Origin: Sipunculus nudus | Taxonomy: Eukaryota; Annelida; Sipuncula; Golfingiida; Sipunculidae | Reading direction: 5' to 3' | DNA: 64,000 nucleotides | Assembly (NCBI GenBank): GCA_026874595.1 | Contig: CM049308.1 | Location: 14,157,501 to 14,221,500, forward strand | Part shown: piece after piece, positions 54,791 to 64,000 of the stretch | How the letters are laid out: every line of letters starts with the position of its first letter | How positions within the stretch are numbered: position 1 is the first letter of the stretch | Notes under the pieces: generated by a model | What the model saw: the letters and a program-made list of their open reading frames with translations, nothing else | Told to the model about the DNA's origin: nothing | Databases searched by the model: none | Translations under genes and position numbers: made by a program

Positions 54791-57090
54791 GCTCCCAAAT
54801 TTTCAACATATGTGACACCCGTATATTTAAATCTTTTCTAAAAGACGTCAATATGAAATCTATGATGATTCATCCAATGCATGAAGGTCCATCTTATACT
54901 TATGACGCGGGTGTAAGCGGCAATCGAACCTTGATCAATCAAATTCTGGTTGAACCACAAATAGAAAGTCAAATTTTAAAGTCTAGAATTTACGATGACC
55001 ACGAACTTAACCATTCTGACCACCTTCCTGTGGCAGTTAATCTCAACATGTGTATTTGCGTTCCTCAACCCATGCCACTTCAAACGGGATCCCTTCACTG
55101 GAAAAAAGTAACTCCCGTTCAAATAAAAAATAGTTACACCTGTGTGCTACAAGCTAACCTAAACAAGTTGTCCAGACCGGAAAAAGCTCATTGTAACGAA
55201 GCTACTTTGGAATATTATAAAAACTTAACAAATTGTTTACATGTGAGTGCGAACTGCACTATACCGCCCCGAAAATTTAAAAAGTACCTTAAACCAAAAT
55301 GGAAAACCTTAGCTAAACCTAAACATGACGTGATGAGATTCGCACGAATAAAATGGTTGGAAGCTGGCAGACCGCGTGGCTGGGAGTGCAGTGAATATCG
55401 TTCGTATAAACTAGCGAAATGTGAATTTAGACGTGCAATGAGGCATATTCATAAAGTTGTTGAGGAAGAGCTCTTTCAAGAGCTGCACGATAACTCAGAA
55501 CTTGATATGAATAGATATTGGACAATGGTTAAACAGAGAAGAAAGTTTAAACGTAAACATATAGGGGGTATTTCTTTCTCTCCAGGTCATATTTCGTATA
55601 TTCCACAAGATACTGCAGAAGGGTGGGCTGTCTATTTCGAAAATATATATACCCCTAAACAGCAAAATCATTTTGATGGGGGCTGTTATCACCATGTGGT
55701 CGAGCAAGTAGGCCACATGAAAAAGGTATCATTTAGTTGTAGCAACAAGCTCCTAGATGGCGCTGTAACACCACTAGAAGTGCGCAATGCGGTGAAGGCC
55801 CTTAAAAGAGGGAAATCCGGCGGTTTTGATCGTGTAACAAATGAGCACCTCATTTTTGGTGGGAATGCATTGACGGATCATCTTTGTCACCTTTTCAATT
55901 TAATGTTGTACACAGAAGAAATTCCAGTTAGCTTGAAGCGCGGCCTTATTGTAACCATACCAAAAGGGAAAGGAAACAGTACAAAACCGGATGCACACAG
56001 AGGAATTTCGCTCCTGTCTGTTATTTATAAAGTTTTCGAAAAAATATTACTTTAACGTTTCTTGAAATTTATACAGGTGAATCAGATCCAGTTTCCCGAC
56101 AGTCTACAATTTGCTTGCCAAAAACAAATGTCCTCATTACATGCTTCTTTTATAGTTCAAGAAGTTATTTCATATTTCAGAGAAAAGGGATCTAATATAT
56201 ATCTGTGCTGCCTCGATAATCAGAAAGCTTTTGATTCAGTATGGCACGATGGCCTTCTATATAAGATTTTCAATTTAGGAATTAAGGGTAAATTTTGGAG
56301 GCTTATTGTTTCTTCCTATACCAATGTTCAGAGCGCGGTTCAGGTGGATGGCTATATAAGTAGATGGTTCAATGTTAAACAGGCTGTACGGCAGGGTGGG
56401 GTCTTATCACCTTGGTGGTTTTTGGTGTACATAAATGATCTCTTAGAAGAATTACGATATTCTAAATTTGGAGCCTGCATTGCCGATACTTATGTGGGTT
56501 CTCCAGTTCAGGCTGATGATGTTGCGCTACTCTCGCCTACTCCCCAGGGTCTTCTAAATATGATCAATATATGCTATGCTCACAGTTCAAAATGGCGTTT
56601 AAACTTCAACCCCAGAAAATCAGTTATTCTGACGTTTGGGGAGAGTGTTTTGACATTTAATAAATATTATTCAAAGCGAGAGTGGTATTTAAGACAGGAC
56701 GTTATTCGACAGGCGAGGAGTCACGTGCATCTTGGTGTACATTTGCAGACTGACTTCACGCACAAAGAATCTGTTGCTTACGCGTGTCATAGGGGGAAAG
56801 GATCTTTTCTGTCATTGGCTGGTATCGGTGTTCGGCCAAAGGGTTTAAACCCACTTTCGTGTATGTTGCTATACAAACAGATTGTAATTCCTGGTGCTTT
56901 ATTTGGCTGTGAGCTATGGAATAATTTAAATAAGACTGAACTCTTGATATTGGAAAGATTTCACAGGTTTTGTGTTCAGATTTCTCAGGACTTCAAGCCA
57001 ACTGTTAGAACTAATATTGCTTTATCAATGGTAGGTATACCCTGTTTAAAATCTTTTATTGATAAAGCAAAGTTAATTTTTTTTTGGTAA
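54769..57090 (+). pseudogene. LINE endonuclease-RT ORF with one in-frame stop
   Basis: One frame runs 54769-57090 and is interrupted only by TAA at 56053-56055, so two open blocks (428 and 342 codons) are in the same phase. RT motifs: GKSGGFDRVTNEHL, HRGISLLSVIYKVFEKI, motif A CLDNQKAFDSVWHDGL, motif B VRQGGVLSPWWFLVYINDL, motif C QADDVALLS. The DD pair is intact; Q precedes A where many LINEs have F/Y. A T9 run at 57077-57085 marks the loss of frame before the C-terminal part. Confidence 0.88.
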
Positions 57091-57975
57091 CTTGAACAGA
57101 TTAATCATTTCAAATCCTTGCAAGAAAATCGTGATATACCGTTTCATTAACTTCTTGTTGAATAAAAGTCTTAAAATATACGGATTTACCGCCGACATGT
57201 ATCGACTGTTAAACAAATATGAACTGCTTGATAAAACTGCTTAATCGGTCGTGAACCCTTTCCAGACAGGGACGAATGGAGATGTAAAGTAATTGAAAGT
57301 ATCGTGAGCTATGAGTATACCATGCATGAATTTAGCGTTTCGCGAGATTTGACCTTATTTAATTTTTTTCGAGGTTCACGGTGATCGCTTCTCGCCGTCT
57401 GCTCTGTGGGTAACATCAAGTCAGATACCTGGTTCATTGCCTAGGTTCAGGTACTTAGCGCAGATACTTGTGAATCTGGAAAATTTTAATATGCAACATC
57501 AGCTCCTTTGTCATTGTTGCGGAAAATTATATTTCAATGCAGTAGTACATATAGTTGAATCCTGTACTGCTACAATTAACCAGAGAGAACATATGTGGAA
57601 CTTTATTTGTGATAAATTACCCGTTCAGCTTGGGGCACAATTGGTTGCCTTGCGGAAATTGAACTCGTAAGAGCCTTGATAAAAGCGGAAATTGTATATG
57701 GATTAAATGAATCTTCCGAACACGAACACTATTCAGCCGCTTTACTAAATGAGGTCTCTCTTTTCTTTAAAGAGTCTAAGAAGATTCTTCATGAACTATA
57801 TTGATCATTATCAAATAACATATTAATTGCCTGTATGCCATATAACATGAAATGTTTTTCTATTTCACCTTTCTGATTATTGGTTTGTAATTTGGAATGC
57901 TTTTGTATTACTTCTGTATTGACATTTTTGTATGTTGATCTTCGCTTTGTCGGAGGAAATAAAGGTTAACAACAA
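54780..57975 (+). mobile_element. 5'-truncated CR1/Jockey-type LINE
   Basis: The copy begins inside the APE endonuclease (YDAGVSGNRTLINQILV, then the catalytic NHSDHLPV), continues with a linker and full RT, a C-terminal CCHC-like cluster (CHCCGK..H....C, about 57505-57560) and ends with a 3' tail GGAAATAAAGGTTAACAACAA near 57975. ORF1 and the start of the endonuclease are missing, typical of 5' truncation during target-primed reverse transcription. No target duplication identified. Confidence 0.9.
57437..57670 (+). pseudogene. LINE C-terminal zinc-cluster remnant
   Basis: Open block after a frame change carrying QHQLLCHCCGKLYFN and VHIVESC, the cysteine/histidine pattern seen at the C terminus of this LINE type. 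Confidence 0.7.
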
Positions 57976-59041
57976 CGTTAGTCTGATTACACCAGGACAA
58001 CCGCTCTTGTTGGTCCGATTCTTGGACCTGTACCAGAAACAGTGTTATAAGATTAGCGTAAAAAAGTTGTGTTACGACTGTAAATTATAATATAGACTGA
58101 AATAATAACAATACACAGAAGTCAATGGCGAAGATTTATTAACACAAGACGAGAGATAAATGTTGGAATTGACCTATGACACAGGGAACTGTCCCTGAGG
58201 GTGCACCTATGGCAGTCTGCGACTGTACATTATGCCTACGTATGAATGTAGCCACGGGGCGGGGCTGCCCTGTGCCGGTATCTACAATGAGTTTATGAAA
58301 AAATGACCCCAACAGGAGGCCATCAATAGTACACAAGTGACTTAGGCACACGAGCGGGACTTGCCAGAAGTGATCGCATCAATCACTGTAACACCACAAC
58401 TTGTGATTTTTTTTAATTACTTCCACATACAAGCAAGAAATCGTTAATGATAAATTTCTCGCGCATGCGCAGTGATGGTTAGTGATCCTGAAGCAGTGGA
58501 TAGGCAGATCAATAAATGGTTTCGAATAAACCTGATAACATTTGACAACGGATTTATGATTCAGTTTCGTATGGTGTTACAGTGAGAGTTGGATCAACAT
58601 CCCGGCTGTCCAAACACTCGTGCCGCCCAACGCTAATGTTCACTGTATGTAAACTTCATACACCGCACATCACAAACACATACAGATTCAAGTGAGCAAG
58701 CCATCTAGTGTTATAAATAGCTTATTCCAGTAGAATGGTTAATAAATCAAAGTATACTCCCCGATAGGTGAAGCACACAGCACATTAAGGCATGTTTATA
58801 TAAACACTCAAATTACAAAAGAATATATATGTATATATTTATACTCATGGATGTATATAATATATATGTTCCTGTTGTGGTATAAGATACAATGTTTATC
58901 CTGTACAACACAGCTGGCCGTAGCAATTCCAGAAAGGATTCGTTTGATACAAGCAAGCCTGTCGCCGCAGGGGGAGTTGGGTACTACCGTTAAATGTACA
59001 TACACATTTCAGTGATAAGAAAGGTACCCCCACAGGCAGAA

Positions 59042-59164
59042 TGACGTCATTGAATGCATAAATCTATCGGGTTAAAAGTCTACTTCTACATGAAAGGATA
59101 TGAGAGCTCCAATGCAAACAAATATTTTACCACCTCGAAACAAATGACATCACAGGTGACGTCA
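59042..59164. promoter_or_regulatory. two perfect CRE octamers
   Basis: TGACGTCA occurs at 59042-59049 and 59157-59164. A CACGTG E-box (about 59448) and inverted CCAAT boxes (about 59426, 59475) follow. The cluster suggests a promoter or enhancer but no gene start was found next to it. Confidence 0.35.
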
Positions 59165-60134
59165 CAATTACAGAACAAGAAAAAAAAACTTTATGAACCT
59201 ATGAAATAGGAAGATAGGCGGCAGTATCATTCATTGACAAGTATTTTTTTATACAATTTGCGTTTACGTTCCTACGAATAATTTTCCTTTAATGAAGGCA
59301 TTGGTTGGGGCACTGCAGTGGACAGTTTGGCCCCAGTGCAATAGATTCGGACAAAGACAAACATTGCTACTTAATAAAAAGATTCACTCACGGGCGTATG
59401 GTTGCGTACGCAGCACACGCGGCCAATAACAAGATGATGTGACAATCACGTGATGCATACGTGGCGGCAACTGATTGGCCGAAAGACGGGAAGACAAAGC
59501 GTTAAAGACAAAACTTCTGCCTGAACCTTCAATTGTCAGCGGACTAGATTTCCCGGAAACAAAGTACTACCATATCGTATTGCTACAAAAATGAACATAT
59601 CACACACAAATAGTTCCCTTTCTAAAGCATCCTTACTGAGATTCTTCGGCTAATTTTTAAATATAATTCCCAGCAAATATGACATTCTGACCTTACAACC
59701 GGACCTCCCATCCTATTATGCAAATGTATACTTTCAGTATCCTGGATGGATTTTGTATATTGATCAAATTAATCGGACCTTCTCCGATAAAAGCGCTCAC
59801 TAAGAACACAGGTACACACAACTATTCTTGTGAAAATAATAATAATAATAACAACAACTCAACACATGAGCATTACTACCAGGTTAATAATAACAAAAAG
59901 AGCGTGAGATCATGGTTTCATCCCAATACCTCGCACCGTACTGATATTAATCTATAACATGTACACGACAGATTACGTTTGGCGAATTTGAAAATCCAAA
60001 CCCGACTTTAGCGATACAGCTAGTGGTTTCATCCGAAAGTTTATTTCCATTTGCTGTTTAAATAAATTTTCCAAAGCACTTGGTACCATCTATTAACAAG
60101 AGTGGTTAAAAATTCAAAATGCAACATGGATAAC

Positions 60135-60187
60135 CATTCGGAGCTCCTCGGCCGAAGCCAACCGATTCGGCCGAGGAGTTCCGAATG
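60135..60187. repeat. GC-rich hairpin, 22-bp stem
   Basis: CATTCGGAGCTCCTCGGCCG AA pairs with 60166-60187 over 22 bp with one mismatch (G opposite T, a wobble in RNA) around a 9-nt loop. It stands out in AT-rich surroundings. Confidence 0.85.
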
Positions 60188-62056
60188 CCTGGGTGACAAG
60201 TGTAGCAGGACGACGATCTGCATCAGGTTCCTTTGAAAATAATTGTTATTTACGGTAACAACCGCTTTGTTTATAAGTGAGATTAACTATGGTGTTTTTA
60301 TAGTATTCAAACGCTGACAAATTAAGAAGTTTAAAATAACTATCTTTTTGATTAAGCGTTTGCTCAATAAAGTAAACCTATGTGTATTCTCGTCGGCAAA
60401 CCAGTCAAATGTACAAGATTATACAAAGAAATTATCCAGTTTTTATGCCTTACTCAAATGTATCGCGTTTCACTAAACGAGCAAACAATTGGGGGGTTAT
60501 AGCGCGATAGCGGTTTTAACATATTTTAAGGTTTATCTCATTACCCTTTAGAACACACTCTGTGGAAAGCTGAGGATATAGTGTTTGCCTGCAATAGCGT
60601 ATAATAAATTTACAAGTTATAGGTATATTATAACAGGCGGTACAGCGTAATGTACCTGAATCACTCCGTCATTCAAAGATACGCGCCATTCTCTTTTTAT
60701 ACGTAAACTTGCCCAGCTTGTGAAGTTGATTTTAAGTGGCATATTTCAGCAGTCCGGCGAAATGTATTTATAAAGAAGAGACTCGGATTTTGTAAACTAG
60801 TGACATGCGGCCTTATATTGCAGTTGTAGCAACTTGTGCAGGCAAGTTTCTGTATCTAGGATGGAACCTTTTATCTTTGGTTCTCACAATATATTTTGCC
60901 TACCACATCAGTCTAATTAGAATAATGCAAACGTTATTCATACAGAAAAACAAAATTCTTTTGGGTATTTTGCGCAAATTAAGGGATAATGAATATGTTA
61001 TAATTTGGCACTAAAATTACTGATTAGTATAACCTGTCGCGTAAATTAACTTTAATTGGAATCGTTGATATTAGAAAATCAGAACACCCATCTGACAAAC
61101 AGGTTACCAAAGCGGCCTGGGTCGGACCTGAGAGATTAGTACAACTCTGCCAGGTGTCGCTAACAGTACTTTCTATTAAATTGTGCACAGTGCGTAAATA
61201 CAAACATTACTTTTGTCTAATTTCATATTTGACCTTCATTCACTGTCCACAGATAATTTAATATTAAATTTTGGTATTTTATCACAACATGATTACAGCA
61301 GTTCCATTTAAATACCTACATATTTGTATGAAATATTAAAGATACAGTATATTTCCTTTAAAAATATTTAAAAAGATCCCCTATTAGTATACTTTGTAGC
61401 CCTAGCTTCGAACACTTTTTCAACAAAAAAGTACACAGAAAAAGCACAGAAATTAAATTATAAAATTTTCCCTTCTTATATCAAAAGGGAAATCATTGGC
61501 ACATGGTACATTCTAAAAATACAAGTCTTTTGAGTCAAAAATAAAATCTGATCACCGTGGTGATTCAGGTTATACAACATAAATTTCTCAGATATATCTG
61601 TGGACCAAGAACAAAATTAGCACGATGAACATGTTTACTTTTCAATTCTTGTCTCAACACTGTAATTATCAAATGAACAATCTGGACGGGACTGGACCTA
61701 GAACAAAATTAGCATGACGAACATGTTTACATTTTCAATTCTGGTGTCCGCACTGTTATTTTTTTCAAATAACCACACTGTTCAGGTGATTTAACACACA
61801 GCAATTAGGATAGGCCGATTTCTCGGAAAATTTGCGTGATTAGCACACCCACAATGAAAGAAAATTACCCTATTCTAAAGCCAATGTGGACAGACGTGTT
61901 TTAGAACCGACAGGAGCAACAAGCAGAAGGGTGAAGTAAATCTGCAGGGTTACAATACAGTAAAATAATAAAGAGTCGACATGACACACCTGACTAGCAT
62001 CACTGACAATACAAACTTGACCTCGTTGCCTTTCTGTACCTCAGTGCATAACACCC

Positions 62057-62059
<3 letters not shown>

Positions 62060-62116
<57 letters not shown>

Positions 62117-62118
62117 AA
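62060..62118. repeat. (TA)n microsatellite
   Basis: About 59 bases of TA repeat with one TG interruption. Confidence 0.95.
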
Positions 62119-64000
62119 ACAAAAAGTATCTTCAGATAATAATAAATAGTTCTGATTTAATATTGCACTCAAAACACTCCTCTGTAATAAATCTGTACAA
62201 TCGTATAACATGGCCACACATACACTCACATTAACAACCTGTCATAGTTTAAAAGTTTAAATGCATGAACTGACATGCAATGCCATCTGGAGAATGTAAA
62301 TGTTACTAATGTCCTCATTGTGAACTGGTACATAGAATCATTATGGTATCTACAATGAACAAGATTTACCCTCTGTTGACATGACATTAAGGACTGCTTT
62401 CATATATCCTGATATAATTATGGCATTTACACCTGCTGCTTGTAATATTAACATTACACCAAGGATATACCTGATTGGTCAGAAAGAGCATGAATATTCA
62501 TTGACAAGAGTATTTCCCTTAACTTTTGTGGTACCAAATATAACCATCCCAGTCTCTGAGAAACAAGGATATGTTATTCAACGTTACACCAAGCATTGTG
62601 ATACATAGACAAATATTTTATTTGTGTCATCATATGGCCCTGTACCAATACACTGGTGTTGTATAACCATCTAAGGGAAAGTACGATATTTAACTAGTGA
62701 CCTCCAGCATTTAATAATAGTAAGTGGTGAAGCACATGCAAGAAGGAACATCACTGGCCAGAAACCAGTTTATCAGCATCTGATTGGCTTTCCACCACAT
62801 GATCAAACCAATAGGAGGGACCGTTTCTTTTTTTCCTCAACAGAGAAGAGCAAATGACTTCAAATAAAGCTCTTGATACAACTTTTAATGTATCTTATCA
62901 AGTTTGGTACCATGTAAGAAGTCTCATGATTACATTTTGTACTAAAAGCGTGTCATTACAACCCTAGTAAATACTGTACCACCTAAAACGTGAAATCTTA
63001 TTTAAGCTGGGTCACCTTCAGTACCAAAGTCACCCTATTATAGCAGTCTCTTATATCTGACCTGCTGTGTGCCACCTTCACCAGGATTTACTGTAAATAA
63101 AATAGTAATTTTAGTCTATTTTGTAATTGAAATTCACCATCGTTAATTTTAAGTTCATTTTAATTTTGTGAATTTCAAATGTCCTGATAATCATTTTTTT
63201 TCTGAATGCTTTCTTATCTGAACATTCATCCCCTGTGCAGTCCTGACAACAGATACTTTACTGTAAACAACAGTACAGATACTGGATACATTATACATGT
63301 TATCATGAATATGTTTTATATCTCATCTTTACTCATCAAACTATGCTTTTTTGCATCATCTTACTAACCACACTTACCCTTAATACGACATCACAAATAC
63401 CACATTAAAATTAGTTTTCACAAGTTTTAAATGGTCCATAAAAAAAATAAAAAGACAAATAAATTAATGAAGGATAGTTCAAGAGGGGCTGCAAGCTTAG
63501 TGTAATAATAAATAAAGCAGGAGTATAGCACATGACATTTAAATAAAGTAGACATTGGCAGCTTAGATTAAATGCAAAGTTTAGTCCCTCGTTGGCATCC
63601 TGAAGATTTGTAATGACACTAAAATACTTCACACTTACATACAGAAGTTTAGTCAGTTTCTTCATCATGGAAATGGTCATGTTGTAAACAATGGAGTATT
63701 GGCTTGATAACTGCTTTTGTTAAAAAAAAATTTCAGAGAGATTATAAATTTAGTATATATAACTTGGAGAGAGACAGTGCTGTTAGAAAACATATGAAAG
63801 TGGCTACAGCATAAGACACAGCCCAATATTAAGAAGTAAAGATATCCATGAGATTCCTGATAAAGACACCTCTATTTTTAGGTCTGGGTGTTAAGAATAA
63901 CAGTATGTTAATGGCCAGGTTTCTTGTTTGAAAAATGTTTATACAAACAGCTGAATATCAAGATAACAGTTCAGATCAATTATGTTGCAAGATTTTCAGT

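Larger units (their letters stand above)
57976..64000. other. gene-free right flank
   Basis: No protein-like frame on either strand over 6 kb. A 79-codon frame near 59718 has an Asn run from an AAT microsatellite; a 69-codon hydrophobic frame near 60805 has no family likeness. Holds two CRE octamers, a hairpin at 60135-60187 and a TA tract at 62060-62118. It may be intron or intergenic. Confidence 0.55.

Noticed and set aside
60805-61014. small membrane protein of 69 codons
   Set aside because: Hydrophobic by AT-rich composition; no family likeness and no support from surroundings.

Overview
The window is animal nuclear DNA, AT-rich and intron-rich, with two recognisable single-copy genes surrounded by many transposon remains. 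There are GT-AG introns, tRNA-derived SINE-like repeats, hAT, Mutator-like and Helitron-like non-autonomous DNA elements, two Ty3/gypsy lineages and a CR1/Jockey-type LINE. The repeat style (hairpin-ended composite repeats, a 'KRDD/QRDD-type' invertebrate gypsy family) suggests a marine lophotrochozoan, most likely a bivalve mollusc. The host assignment is inference; nothing in the window proves the species.

Region 1 (1-4395): no gene; a (TA)n tract and a nested composite repeat with Helitron-like 3' end. Region 2 (4396-14488, + strand): a six-exon synaptotagmin-14/16-type gene. The spliced frame is exact (320 codons including stop) and encodes two tandem C2 domains that lack the usual Ca2+-binding aspartates. 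Its third intron starts with a 45-bp minisatellite that copies the gene's own exon-intron boundary, so each unit repeats the 5' splice site. The array is interrupted by a precise 259-bp insertion with a 5-bp target duplication. Region 3 (14489-21954): 3' untranslated and intergenic sequence, no other gene seen.

Region 4 (21955-35190, - strand): an eight-exon GFM2 gene (mitochondrial ribosome-releasing factor 2, EF-G2mt), 766 residues, all exon phases consistent. Its introns host a complete 1,764-bp hAT-like element (8-bp target duplication), a 474-bp foldback element (10-bp target duplication) and two related SINE copies. Two CTCF-like motifs lie 158-206 bp upstream of its start codon. The Syt and GFM2 genes are convergent (3' ends facing).

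Region 5 (35400-39770): no gene. Region 6 (39770-47000, - strand): two decayed gypsy-type LTR retrotransposons side by side. The first has integrase upstream of reverse transcriptase (Gmr1-like order, unusual for Ty3/gypsy); the second, older one has the ordinary order protease-RT-RNase H. Region 7 (47000-54600): no gene; a 145-bp palindrome, G/C-rich tandem repeats and a tandemly duplicated non-coding repeat. Region 8 (54780-57975, + strand): a 5'-truncated LINE with one in-frame stop and a later frameshift. Region 9 (57976-64000): no gene; two perfect CRE octamers and a 22-bp-stem GC-rich hairpin.
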